Assembly (NCBI GenBank): GCA_051876355.1
Contig: JBJEHU010000006.1
Location: forward strand, 95,914 to 159,913
Source: Olsenella_L sp051876355
GTDB lineage: Bacteria; Actinomycetota; Coriobacteriia; Coriobacteriales; Atopobiaceae
DNA: 64,000 bases
Reading direction: 5' to 3'
The first letter of the stretch is position 1; each line of letters begins with the position of its first letter. A program made the position numbers and the translations under genes. Below are positions 42,364-51,313 of the stretch, piece by piece. A model generated the notes under the pieces. The model made no database searches. It saw only the letters and a list, made by a program, of their open reading frames with translations, and was not told the origin of the DNA.

Positions 42364-43083
42364 ATGAATGAGGCACAAGCGCTGGTACGTCTGCAGGAGA
42401 TCGATCTTTCGCTCATCAGGTATGACGGGGAGATCAGGAAGCTTCCGCAGCTGAAGAAGCTCGCAGCCATCAAGCAGGCACAGAAGAAGCTTGCGCAGGA
42501 CATGACAAAGATCGTGGGCCAGCGCAAGGATGCCGAGCTCGAGCTCAAGGACAACGAGGACATGACGGAGCGCCTGAAGCAGCACGAGGAGGAGGTCAAG
42601 GCCGAAGCCAACGAGGACGGCCGCACCCCGCGCGAGCTCCAGGACTATGAGAACCAGCTCACATCGCTCGCAAAGCGCCGCGAGAAGTATGAATACACGC
42701 ACGAGGGCCTGAAGCAGAACCTCCAGAAGATGCTCGATGCCGAAGCGCATGCAGGCGAGCTCAAGGTCCGCCTCGACGAGGAGACCGAGAACCAGACCCG
42801 TGCCTACCAGGATGTGACGGCAGGCATCAGGAAGTCCGTCGCAGAACTCACCGAAGAGCGCAAGCGCGTGCTTGGGCATATCTCTCCCGAGATGCAGAAG
42901 AAGTACAGCGAGGCATCGACGCGCTTCGGCGGCCTTGCTGTGGAGACGCTCCATGGGAACAAGCCGTCGATCTGCCGCGTCGCGCTCCAGCCCTCCGACT
43001 TCGGCGACATCGCGCGCAAGGGGCAGATCTGCGAATGCCCGTACTGCCACCGCATCCTTGTGACCGGCACCGAGGAGGAGTAG
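42364..43083 (+). CDS. Coiled-coil protein related to zinc-ribbon (zf-RING_7) family
   Basis: Soluble protein of 239 aa. Residues about 10-180 form a long charged helical coiled coil; the C-terminal 50 residues hold a zinc-ribbon-like part ending CECPYCHRILV. In the usual family two CxxC pairs bind zinc; here the first pair is reduced to a lone Cys (PSICRVAL), so metal binding is uncertain. The family is widespread in Actinobacteria and Firmicutes with no settled function; nucleic-acid or ring-associated roles are guesses. An ATG seven codons upstream is the alternative start. It lies directly before coaBC. Confidence 0.8.
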   Translation: MNEAQALVRLQEIDLSLIRYDGEIRKLPQLKKLAAIKQAQKKLAQDMTKIVGQRKDAELELKDNEDMTERLKQHEEEVKAEANEDGRTPRELQDYENQLTSLAKRREKYEYTHEGLKQNLQKMLDAEAHAGELKVRLDEETENQTRAYQDVTAGIRKSVAELTEERKRVLGHISPEMQKKYSEASTRFGGLAVETLHGNKPSICRVALQPSDFGDIARKGQICECPYCHRILVTGTEEE

Positions 43084-44286
43084 ATGGCAGAAAGCAGGCC
43101 TTTCCGTGTCCTTCTGCATGTCACGGGCTGCATTGCGGCCTACAAGGCAGCAGAGGTGCTGAGGCTCCTCCAGAAGGCCGGCTGCGAGGTCCGGGTCGGC
43201 ATGACCGAGGGCGGCGAGCGTTTCGTCGGCAAGGCGACGTTCGAAGGCCTTACACGCTATCCCGTGCTCGACGACCTCTTTGCCTTCCCGCCGACAGCGA
43301 TTCCGCATATCGACAGCGCAGAGTGGGCCGACCTCCAGCTTGTCTGCCCCTGCACGGCAAACGTGCTCGCAAAGATTGCCCATGGCATGGCAGATGACGC
43401 CGTGACGTCGTGCGTGCTTGCAGCGACGTCTCCTGTGCTCATTGCTCCTGCCATGAACGTGCATATGTGGCGCAATGCTGCGACGCAGGAGAATGTGGAG
43501 CTTGCCCGGAAGCATGGCATTGAGGTCATGGCTCCTTCGGCGGGACGCCTTGCCTGCGGAGATGTGGGCGAAGGGAAGCTTCCGCCGGTGGAGGAGATTG
43601 CCGAGGCAGCACTCCAGGTCCTGAAGAGGACTGATGAGCTTGCTGGCAGGCGCATCCTCATCACGGCTGGACCGACCCATGAGGCGATAGATCCGGTGCG
43701 CTACATCGCGAATGCTTCATCGGGAAAGATGGGCTATGCGCTTGCTGCCGAGGCAGCGCGCAGGGGCGCCGCGGTCACGCTCGTCTCGGGACCGGTCAGC
43801 CTGAGCACGCCCTATGGAGTGGAACGCATAAGCGTCACGAGCGCAGAGGAGATGCATGAGGCAGCGCTTGCAGCTTGGCAGACGTGCGGCATCGCGATCT
43901 GCGCGGCTGCTGTCTCTGACTATACGCCTGCCTCTCCTTCCGGCCACAAGCTCAAGAAGGGCCAGGAGCAGCTTGACACCATCCAGCTCGTCGAGACGAA
44001 GGATATCCTTGCCGATCTCGGTGCCACGAAAGGCGCAAAGGTCGTCTGTGGCTTTGCGGCAGAGACCGGCGATGCAGAGCGCTATGGACGCGACAAGCTC
44101 GAGCGCAAGCATGCGAGCATGATCGTCGCGAATGATATCTCGCGTACGGATTCCACGTTCGGCTCTGACACAGACAAGGTCTCGCTCATCCTGCCAGACG
44201 AGACCGTGGAGCTGCCGGTGCTTCCGAAGACGGAGGTCGCCGCGAAGATCCTGGACAAGATCCAGGAGCTTCTCGAGGAAAGATAG
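43084..44286 (+). CDS. coaBC: Bifunctional phosphopantothenoylcysteine decarboxylase/synthetase
   Basis: Two consecutive steps of coenzyme A synthesis: ligation of cysteine to phosphopantothenate and FMN-dependent decarboxylation. At 400 aa the N-terminal flavoprotein domain (about 1-185, TGCIAAYKAAEVLR and PAMNVHMW) is followed by the CoaB domain (about 188-400, ITAGPTHEAIDPVRYIANASSGKMG). It begins right after the previous stop codon and is followed by a terminator. Confidence 0.96.
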   Translation: MAESRPFRVLLHVTGCIAAYKAAEVLRLLQKAGCEVRVGMTEGGERFVGKATFEGLTRYPVLDDLFAFPPTAIPHIDSAEWADLQLVCPCTANVLAKIAHGMADDAVTSCVLAATSPVLIAPAMNVHMWRNAATQENVELARKHGIEVMAPSAGRLACGDVGEGKLPPVEEIAEAALQVLKRTDELAGRRILITAGPTHEAIDPVRYIANASSGKMGYALAAEAARRGAAVTLVSGPVSLSTPYGVERISVTSAEEMHEAALAAWQTCGIAICAAAVSDYTPASPSGHKLKKGQEQLDTIQLVETKDILADLGATKGAKVVCGFAAETGDAERYGRDKLERKHASMIVANDISRTDSTFGSDTDKVSLILPDETVELPVLPKTEVAAKILDKIQELLEER

Positions 44287-44290
44287 CCAG

Positions 44291-44313
44291 AGGGCCTCGC
44301 CAGAGGCCCTTTT
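44291..44313 (+). terminator. Terminator after coaBC
   Basis: An 8-bp perfect stem (44291-44298 with 44303-44310), loop GCCA, is followed by TTT. It is short but well placed, four bases after the coaBC stop. Confidence 0.7.
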
Positions 44314-44334
44314 CATGAAGAGGGATGGAACGTT

Positions 44335-46155
44335 TTGGCAATACTCATCGGATGCGAGCACCTGTCCCAGGAATGGCCTGGCAAGCAGGTGCTCAAGGAC
44401 GTGACGATCGGCATCAATGCCGGGGAGCGCATCGGCATCGTCGGCAGGAACGGCGACGGCAAGTCGACGCTTCTGGACCTCATCGCCGGGCGCATCGAGC
44501 CAGATGACGGCACGATCGTGCGCCGCGGCAACATCACGGTCGGCTACCTCGGACAGTCGGACGAGCTCGACGACGAGGATACCGTGGGGCACAGCGTCGT
44601 CGGCGATATGCCTGAGTACGAATGGGCATCGGATCCCAAGATCCGCTCGATCATCGACGAGCTCCTTGTCGGCGTCGACTGGGATGCGAAGATCTCAGAC
44701 CTCTCAGGCGGCCAGCGCAGGCGGTGCGACCTTGCGCGCCTGCTTGTCGGCTCCTGGGATGTCATGCTCATGGACGAGCCGACGAACCATCTCGATATGC
44801 ATGCGATCACTTGGCTTGCCGAGCATCTGAAGAGGCGCTGGCCTGAAGGTACAGGAGCCCTTCTTGTCGTGACGCACGACAGGTGGTTCCTCGATGAGGT
44901 CTGCGAGCACATGTGGGAAGTCCACGACGGCACGATCGATCCCTTCGAGGGCGGCTACTCTGCCTACATCCAGCAGCGTGTCGAGCGTGACCGCATGGCG
45001 CAGGCTTCGGAGGACAAGCGCCAGAACATCCTGCGCAAGGAGCTCAACTGGCTCGCCCACGGCGCGAAGGCACGCTCTTCGAAGCCGAAGTTCCGCATCA
45101 AGGAAGCGGAGGCGCTGATCGCAAACGATCCTCCGCTCAGGAACACCGTCGAGCTCAAGAGGCTTGCCGTCTCGCGCCTTGGCAAGCTCGTCATCGAGAT
45201 GAAGAACGTGACAGCCGGCTACGGCGACACCCCCATCATCAAGGACCTCTCCTGGCTCATCGGCCCGGGCGACCGGTATGGCATACTGGGCGAGAACGGT
45301 GCCGGCAAGTCGACGCTCCTGAAGGTCATGTGCGGCCGCATGAAGCCGTCGCGCGGCTATGTGAAGATCGGCAAGTCGGTCCGCTTCGGCATACTCTCGC
45401 AGAACCTCGAAGAGCTCCACAAGAAGGACGATTGGCGCGTCGAGGAGCTTCTTGCGACCTACAAGAAGTACTACGTCGTCGACGGCAAGCCCCAGAGCCC
45501 CGAGCAGCTGCTCGAGCGGCTCGGCTTCGCGCGCCGCGAGTTCCCGACGTTCATCAAGGACCTCTCGGGTGGCCAGCTCCGCCGTCTCGCTATCATGTGC
45601 GTGCTCCTCGACGAGCCGAACGTCCTTGTGCTCGACGAGCCGGGAAACGACCTCGACACCGACATGCTCGCCGTACTCGAGGATCTCCTCGACACATGGC
45701 CGGGAACGCTCCTGCTCGTCTCCCATGACCGCTACCTCATGGAGCGCGTGACCGATGACCAGTTCGCCCTCATAGACGGCCATCTCCGCCATGTCCCGGG
45801 CGGCACGGACGAATACCTTCGCCTTTTGAATGCAGCCACACAAAACAGGAATGCCCAGAGCGCAAGAAGCGAATCTACAATGACAGAGGACGCTTCGAAG
45901 CAGGAGAGCCCTTCTGAGCCTGCGCTCTCGAATGCAGAGCGCCGCGAGCTCAGGAAGCGTTTCGACGCCGTGGCACGCAAGCTTGACAAGAGGCAGGGGG
46001 AGCCCGACCGCATTCGCAAGGAGATGGCAGAGGCAGACCCCACGAACTACGAGCACCTGATGGAGCTCCAGAACGAGCTTGCAGCTGCCGAGAAGGAAAT
46101 ATCGGATCTCGAAGACGAGTGGCTGGAGCTTTCCGACACTCTTGGCATCGAGTAG
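44335..46155 (+). CDS. ABC-F family ATPase, second copy
   Basis: Soluble twin-ATPase protein of 606 aa with Walker A GRNGDGKST and GENGAGKST, signatures LSGGQRRR and LSGGQLRR and Walker B LMDEPTNHLD and VLDEPGNDLD. The second Walker B region reads PGN instead of PTN. The inter-domain linker covers about 220-290 and a C-terminal coiled coil follows about 515. Translation factor of the Uup/EttA-related group is likely; the ribosome substrate state is not predictable. The start is TTG, with an AGGGATGG site upstream. Confidence 0.9.
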   Translation: MAILIGCEHLSQEWPGKQVLKDVTIGINAGERIGIVGRNGDGKSTLLDLIAGRIEPDDGTIVRRGNITVGYLGQSDELDDEDTVGHSVVGDMPEYEWASDPKIRSIIDELLVGVDWDAKISDLSGGQRRRCDLARLLVGSWDVMLMDEPTNHLDMHAITWLAEHLKRRWPEGTGALLVVTHDRWFLDEVCEHMWEVHDGTIDPFEGGYSAYIQQRVERDRMAQASEDKRQNILRKELNWLAHGAKARSSKPKFRIKEAEALIANDPPLRNTVELKRLAVSRLGKLVIEMKNVTAGYGDTPIIKDLSWLIGPGDRYGILGENGAGKSTLLKVMCGRMKPSRGYVKIGKSVRFGILSQNLEELHKKDDWRVEELLATYKKYYVVDGKPQSPEQLLERLGFARREFPTFIKDLSGGQLRRLAIMCVLLDEPNVLVLDEPGNDLDTDMLAVLEDLLDTWPGTLLLVSHDRYLMERVTDDQFALIDGHLRHVPGGTDEYLRLLNAATQNRNAQSARSESTMTEDASKQESPSEPALSNAERRELRKRFDAVARKLDKRQGEPDRIRKEMAEADPTNYEHLMELQNELAAAEKEISDLEDEWLELSDTLGIE

Positions 46156-46172
46156 CTATTCGGGGAGTGCAG

Positions 46173-47903
46173 ATGGAGCAGGAGCTCTGGAAGAAATACC
46201 GTCTTGAGACCATCGTTGGCATGCTCTTCAAGACGGTCGAGGTCGTCTTCGATGTGATGACGCCTCTTATCGTGGCTGATATGATCGATGTGGGTGTCGC
46301 GACGCATGACGCAGGGTATGTCGTGCAGCGCGGCATCCTTCTTGTGTGCATGGCATGCCTCGGGTACTGCTCGACGCTTGTGACGCAGTATGTCGCCTCG
46401 AAGGTCTCGCAGGGCGTCGGCACCGACATGAGGAATGCGCTGTTCCAGAAGGTCAACAGCTTCGGCGCGGCCGAGATCGACCATTTCGGCACGCCGTCTC
46501 TCGTGACGAGGATCACGAACGATGTGAACCAGATCCAGCTTGCTGTCGCTATGGGCATCCGCCAGCTCATCCGCTGGCCGATCCTCGCTATCGGCTCGCT
46601 CGTCGCTGCCATCATGATCGACCGCACGCTCGGCCTCATCTTCCTGCTTGTGACGCCGCTCGTCGCGCTTGTCTTCTACCTTGTCATGAAGCACTCGATT
46701 CCGTACTACTCGCTCATGCAGAAGAAGCTTGACCATATCTCGCTCGTGACGCGCGAGGCGCTTTCCGGTGTCCGTGTCATCCGTGCCTTCCGCCACGAGA
46801 AGCGGGAGGAGGAGCGCTTCCGCGAGGCGGCTGTCTCCCAGGCCGATACTGCCATCAAGGTCGGCAAGCTTGCGGCGCTCCTGAACCCCGGTGCCTATCT
46901 CCTCATGAATCTCGGCGTCGTCTGTGTCCTCTGGGCGGGCGGCTTCAAGGTCGAGACGGGCGTCCTCCAGCAGGGCCAGATCGTCGCCTTCGTGAACTAC
47001 ATGACGCAGGTCCTCATCGCTATCGCCTATGTCGCGAACCTTGCCATCATCTTCAACCGCGCCGCTGCCTCGAGGAAGAGGATCGACGAGGTCATAGCGA
47101 CAGAGCCGTCCGTGAAGGATGCGGAAGGCGCACAGGTGCCTGCACTTGATGGCGCCGCCCCTGCGCTGGTGCTCGACCACGTCGGCTTCTCCTACGGACC
47201 GGGCAAGCCAGCGCTTGCCGATGTGACGCTCTCGCTTGGGAAAGGCGAGACCCTGGGCATCATCGGCGGCACAGGCTCCGGCAAGTCGACGCTTGCAAGC
47301 CTCATTCCGCGCCTCTACGACGCGACGGAAGGCCGGGTGCTCGTCTTCGGGCAGGATGTGCGCGAATGGCCGCTCGACGACCTCAGGCATGAGGTGGCAA
47401 GCGTTCCCCAGACAGCGCATCTCGTGACCGGCACGATCCGCTCGAACCTTTCCTGGCGCGTCCCCGATGCAACGGATGAGGAGCTCTGGGCAGCGCTTCG
47501 GGCGGCCCAGGCAGAGGACTTCGTCCGCGCGAAGGAGGCAGGGCTCGATTCTATCGTCGAGGCAGACGGCAGGAACTTCTCGGGTGGCCAGAAGCAGCGC
47601 CTGACGATTGCCCGTGCCCTTGTCGGCGAGCCTCAGCTTGTCGTGCTCGATGACTCGGCATCGGCCCTCGACTTTGCGACCGATGCACACCTCAGGGAAG
47701 CGCTCCGTACGCTTCCGCAGCATCCGACCTGTGTCATCATCTCGCAGCGTGTCTCTGCCGTCATGGGTGCAGACCAGATTCTTGTCCTCCACCATGGACA
47801 CGTCGAGGGGCTGGGAACCCATGTGCAGCTCATCGACAGCTGCGCCATCTACCGCGAGATCTGCGACTCGCAGCTTGCCGGAAAGGAGGCCTGCCATGCC
47901 TAA
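46173..47903 (+). CDS. ABC exporter half-transporter with degenerate ATPase site
   Basis: Membrane protein of 576 aa: six-helix ABC exporter domain (about 1-310) plus ATPase domain (about 335-576). Walker A is GGTGSGKST and the signature FSGGQKQR is canonical, but Walker B ends VVLDDSASALD (Asp in place of catalytic Glu) and the H-loop reads IISQR (Gln in place of His). This is the non-catalytic partner of a heterodimer, as in TM287/288 or BmrCD. Its ATG lies five bases after GGGGAG. It overlaps the next gene by eight bases. Confidence 0.93.
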   Translation: MEQELWKKYRLETIVGMLFKTVEVVFDVMTPLIVADMIDVGVATHDAGYVVQRGILLVCMACLGYCSTLVTQYVASKVSQGVGTDMRNALFQKVNSFGAAEIDHFGTPSLVTRITNDVNQIQLAVAMGIRQLIRWPILAIGSLVAAIMIDRTLGLIFLLVTPLVALVFYLVMKHSIPYYSLMQKKLDHISLVTREALSGVRVIRAFRHEKREEERFREAAVSQADTAIKVGKLAALLNPGAYLLMNLGVVCVLWAGGFKVETGVLQQGQIVAFVNYMTQVLIAIAYVANLAIIFNRAAASRKRIDEVIATEPSVKDAEGAQVPALDGAAPALVLDHVGFSYGPGKPALADVTLSLGKGETLGIIGGTGSGKSTLASLIPRLYDATEGRVLVFGQDVREWPLDDLRHEVASVPQTAHLVTGTIRSNLSWRVPDATDEELWAALRAAQAEDFVRAKEAGLDSIVEADGRNFSGGQKQRLTIARALVGEPQLVVLDDSASALDFATDAHLREALRTLPQHPTCVIISQRVSAVMGADQILVLHHGHVEGLGTHVQLIDSCAIYREICDSQLAGKEACHA

Positions 47904-49764
47904 TGCCTATCAGGGAGGCGTCTCTGCCAAGGCCATGCTTTCCGTGGCTGCAGGGTCTCAGGGAAGCGGCCAGGACCCCCAGTTCGATACGCCGGACATG
48001 CCGGTCAAGACTGTGCTTGCCCGTCTTTCGCACTACGTGAAGCCCTATGCCGCGCTCGCGCTTGCTTCGTTTGCCTGCTCGGTCATCTCTGTCGTGGCAC
48101 AGCTCATCGTGCCTATCCTCATCGGCCGTGCCATCGATACGATGGTTGCGGCAGGCTCTGTCGATTTCGCTGCGCTCCAGCCGATTCTTGTCCGCCTTTC
48201 CGTGGCAATAACAATCGCTGCGTGCGCGAACTGGGCAGGCGGCTATGGCACGAACCGGCTTGCCTACCTCACGGTGCGCGATCTCAGGATCGATGCCTAT
48301 GACAAGTTCGACCGCGTGCCGCTCAGGCTCCTCGACACGCATGCACATGGCGACCTGCTCTCCCGTGTCATCAACGATATCGACGCGGTGGGAGACGGCC
48401 TCGTGCAGGGCTTCACGCAGCTCTTCAATGGCATCGTGATGATTGCCGGCACGCTCATCTTCATGTTCTCGCTGTCGGTGCCAGTCGCTGCGGTCGTCGT
48501 TGTGCTGACGCCGCTCTCGATTCTCGTCGCCTGGCTCATCGCCCATGGAGCAGCGAAGAGCTTCTCATCGCAGCAAGCGCTCCAGGGCGAGCTTTCCGGC
48601 TTTGCTGAAGAGATGATCGGCAACCAGAAGCTTGTGAGCGCGTTTGCCTATGGGAAGAAGAGCATCTCCGAGTTCGAGGAGATCAACAGCAGGCTCTATG
48701 TCGCCGGCCAGAAGGCGCAGTTCATCAGCGCCCTCTCGAACCCCTCGACCCGTCTCGTGAACAACATCATCTATGCTGCCGTCGCGGCGGTCGGCATCTC
48801 CGCTGTCGTCACGGGCTGGCCCTCGCCGCTCACGGTCGGCCAGGTGCAGAGCTTCCTCACGTATGCGAACCAGTACATGAAGCCGTTCAACGAGATCTCC
48901 GCCATCGTGACGCAGGTCCAGACGGCCTTTGCCTCGGCGCGCCGTGTCTTTGCGCTGCTCGATGCCGAGGAGGAGAAGCCGGATCCCGAAGATGCGCTCG
49001 TGCTCGAGAACCCGAAGGGTGCGCTTGCGTTCAAGGACGTGAGCTTCTCCTACCGCAAGGACGCGAAGCTTCTCCAGGACATCGCATTCTCCGCTGAGCC
49101 TGGCACGCGCCTTGCGCTTGTCGGCCCCACGGGCTGCGGCAAGACGACGCTCATCAACCTGCTTCTCCGCTTCTATGATGTGGACTCCGGCACGATCGAG
49201 GTCGATGGCCACGATACGCAGACGCTCACGCGCTCCTCGCTGCGCTCTGCCTTCGGCATGGTCCTGCAGGATACGTGGCTCTTCGAGGGCACCGTGCGCG
49301 ACAACATCGCCTACGGCAAACCGGATGCGACAGCAGAGGAGGTCGAGGCAGCAGCACGGCAGGCTCACGCCGACCGCTTCATCCAGCAGCTGCCCCAGGG
49401 CTATGACACGGTGATCGGCGAGGACGGCGGCACGATCTCTCAGGGACAGCGCCAGCTCCTCTGCATCGCCCGCGTCATGCTGGCCGACCCTCCGATCCTT
49501 CTGCTTGATGAGGCGACGTCCTCGATCGATACGCGTACCGAGCTCCAGGTGCAGGATGCGTTCGACCGCATGATGGAAGGCAGGACCTCGCTTGTCGTAG
49601 CGCACCGTCTCTCGACGGTCAGGAATGCCGACTGCATCCTCGTGATCGACGGCGGCCACATCATCGAGCGCGGCACGCACGACGAGCTTCTCGCGCAGGG
49701 AGGCTTCTATGCGAACCTCTACAGAAGCCAATGGGCTTCGCTGCCGAAAAGTGACGCTGTCTAG
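47896..49764 (+). CDS. ABC exporter half-transporter with canonical catalytic residues
   Basis: Partner half of 622 aa. An N-terminal cytoplasmic stretch of about 45 residues precedes six helices (to about 360), then the ATPase domain with Walker A GPTGCGKTT, Walker B ILLLDEATSSID and H-loop VVAHRLSTV. Its signature is ISQGQRQ, not LSGGQ. The degenerate signature here pairs with the degenerate Walker B of the first half, exactly the asymmetric heterodimer pattern. Drug or lipid efflux is possible; the substrate is unknown. AAGGAGG precedes the ATG within the upstream gene. Confidence 0.93.
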   Translation: MPNAYQGGVSAKAMLSVAAGSQGSGQDPQFDTPDMPVKTVLARLSHYVKPYAALALASFACSVISVVAQLIVPILIGRAIDTMVAAGSVDFAALQPILVRLSVAITIAACANWAGGYGTNRLAYLTVRDLRIDAYDKFDRVPLRLLDTHAHGDLLSRVINDIDAVGDGLVQGFTQLFNGIVMIAGTLIFMFSLSVPVAAVVVVLTPLSILVAWLIAHGAAKSFSSQQALQGELSGFAEEMIGNQKLVSAFAYGKKSISEFEEINSRLYVAGQKAQFISALSNPSTRLVNNIIYAAVAAVGISAVVTGWPSPLTVGQVQSFLTYANQYMKPFNEISAIVTQVQTAFASARRVFALLDAEEEKPDPEDALVLENPKGALAFKDVSFSYRKDAKLLQDIAFSAEPGTRLALVGPTGCGKTTLINLLLRFYDVDSGTIEVDGHDTQTLTRSSLRSAFGMVLQDTWLFEGTVRDNIAYGKPDATAEEVEAAARQAHADRFIQQLPQGYDTVIGEDGGTISQGQRQLLCIARVMLADPPILLLDEATSSIDTRTELQVQDAFDRMMEGRTSLVVAHRLSTVRNADCILVIDGGHIIERGTHDELLAQGGFYANLYRSQWASLPKSDAV

Positions 49765-49785
49765 GATTGACAATGCATAGACTCA

Positions 49786-49823
49786 CTCTCGGGGAAGGAA
49801 GTGCAGCTTTCTTCCAACGAGAG
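49786..49823 (+). promoter_or_regulatory. Two-part leader hairpin in front of the Glp-like operon
   Basis: An outer stem CTCTCG/CGAGAG (49786-49791 with 49818-49823) and an inner 9-bp stem with one G-U pair (49793-49801 with 49807-49815) make one long hairpin. Its right arm runs into the Shine-Dalgarno GAGAGGGGG, so folding would limit ribosome access. No T-tract follows it. It might be an operator, an attenuator or a translational switch. Confidence 0.5.
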
Positions 49824-49837
49824 GGGGTATTGCTTAC

Positions 49838-51313
49838 ATGAATGACGTATTTGATGTCTGCATCATTGGCGCGGGCGTTGTCGGCACGGCAATCGCTCGC
49901 AATCTTTCAGAGCGCCAGTGCAGCATCCTCGTCCTCGAGCGCGGAGACGATGTGTGCTCCGGCACGTCGAAGGCGAATTCGGCTATCGTCCATGCAGGCT
50001 ACGATGCAGAGCCGGGCACGCTCATGGCAAAGTACAACGTGGCCGGAAACGAGATGATGGGCCAGGTCTGCGAAGACCTCGATGTGCCGTTCCAGCGCAT
50101 AGGATCGCTTGTCGTCTGCACAGCCGAAGAGGACATGCCGAAGCTCGAAGAGCTGAAGGAGCGCGGCGAGAAGAACGGCGTCAGTGGCCTTGAGATCATC
50201 GGCCGCGGCCGTCTTGTCGAGATGGAGCCGAACATTGCAGATGCCGCCACAGGCGCGCTCTGGGCACCGACGGCGGGCATCGTGGACCCGTTCCTGCTGA
50301 CCATCGCACAGGCAGAGGTCGCCGAGACGAATGGCGCCGACATCCGCTGCAATGAAGAGGTCGAGAAGCTCTCGAAAGAGGCTGATGGCCTCTGGACGAT
50401 CGAGACCGCAGACGCCACCTTCCGCGCGCGCTGCGTCGTGAATGCCGCTGGCACGCATGCCGCCGAGATCCATAACCAGGTCTCTTCTGACAAGATGAGC
50501 ATCGTGCCCAGGCGTGGCGAGTATCTGCTCCTCGACAAGAGGGCAGGCGGTCATGTGCATCACACGATCTTCTGCCTGCCGTCGAAGATGGGCAAGGGCA
50601 TCCTCGTGACGCCGACCTGCCACGGGAACCTGATTCTCGGCCCGACGGCTACCGATCAGGAGGACGAGGACGATACGGCGACGACTGCAGATGGCCTCGA
50701 TGCTGTCAGGAAGGGCGCTGCAAGGACTGTGAAGGATCTGCCGCTCCGCGAGGTCATCACCTCGTTTGCAGGCCTTCGCGCCCATAGGCCCGAGCATGAG
50801 TTCCTTGTCGGCGAGGCAAAGGATGCACCCGGCTTTGTCGACTGTGCCGGCATCGAGTCCCCTGGCCTGACCTCAGCGCCTGCCCTGGGCGTCGCGGTCG
50901 CAGATATCGTCTCTGGCATCCTGAAGCTCGAGAAGAAGCCTCACGGCACGTATGCCACGACGCGCAAGGGCATCGTGCATGCAGCAACGCTTCCTGTCGA
51001 GGAGCGCCGTAGTCTCATCGAGAAGAATCCAGCCTATGGCAGGATCGTCTGCCGCTGCGAGGAAGTGAGCGAGGGCGAGATCGTCGATGCGATCAAGCGC
51101 CCGTGCGGTGCCCGCTCCCTTGACGGCATCAAGCGCCGCGTGCGCTGCGGCATGGGAAGATGCCAGGGCGGCTTCTGCACGCCGAAGGTCATGGACATCC
51201 TCGCCCGCGAAGTGCCGGAGCTCACGCTCGAGAACATCACGAAGAAGGGCAAGGGCTCTGAGTTCGTGGTCGGCCACGACAAGGACTGCTACGGGGAAGG
51301 AGGCGAGCGCTGA
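49838..51313 (+). CDS. FAD-dependent oxidoreductase, anaerobic glycerol-3-phosphate dehydrogenase type (GlpA-like)
   Basis: Protein of 491 aa with an N-terminal DAO-type FAD domain (about 1-380, DVCIIGAGVVGTAIARNLSE) and a C-terminal BFD-like [2Fe-2S] domain whose Cys ligands are in VCRCEEVSEGE and GMGRCQGGFC. Oxidation of glycerol-3-phosphate to DHAP is the usual role of this fused arrangement. Substrate assignment is inference; 2-hydroxyglutarate or other hydroxyacid oxidases share the fold. A hairpin leader precedes it. Its stop overlaps the next gene by one base, so the three genes form a coupled operon. Confidence 0.88.
   Translation: MNDVFDVCIIGAGVVGTAIARNLSERQCSILVLERGDDVCSGTSKANSAIVHAGYDAEPGTLMAKYNVAGNEMMGQVCEDLDVPFQRIGSLVVCTAEEDMPKLEELKERGEKNGVSGLEIIGRGRLVEMEPNIADAATGALWAPTAGIVDPFLLTIAQAEVAETNGADIRCNEEVEKLSKEADGLWTIETADATFRARCVVNAAGTHAAEIHNQVSSDKMSIVPRRGEYLLLDKRAGGHVHHTIFCLPSKMGKGILVTPTCHGNLILGPTATDQEDEDDTATTADGLDAVRKGAARTVKDLPLREVITSFAGLRAHRPEHEFLVGEAKDAPGFVDCAGIESPGLTSAPALGVAVADIVSGILKLEKKPHGTYATTRKGIVHAATLPVEERRSLIEKNPAYGRIVCRCEEVSEGEIVDAIKRPCGARSLDGIKRRVRCGMGRCQGGFCTPKVMDILAREVPELTLENITKKGKGSEFVVGHDKDCYGEGGER

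Noticed and set aside
49767..49772. TTGACA as a -35 box for the Glp-like operon
   Set aside because: The DNA 16-18 bp downstream is CGGGGAA-type and cannot be a -10; the region folds as a hairpin.
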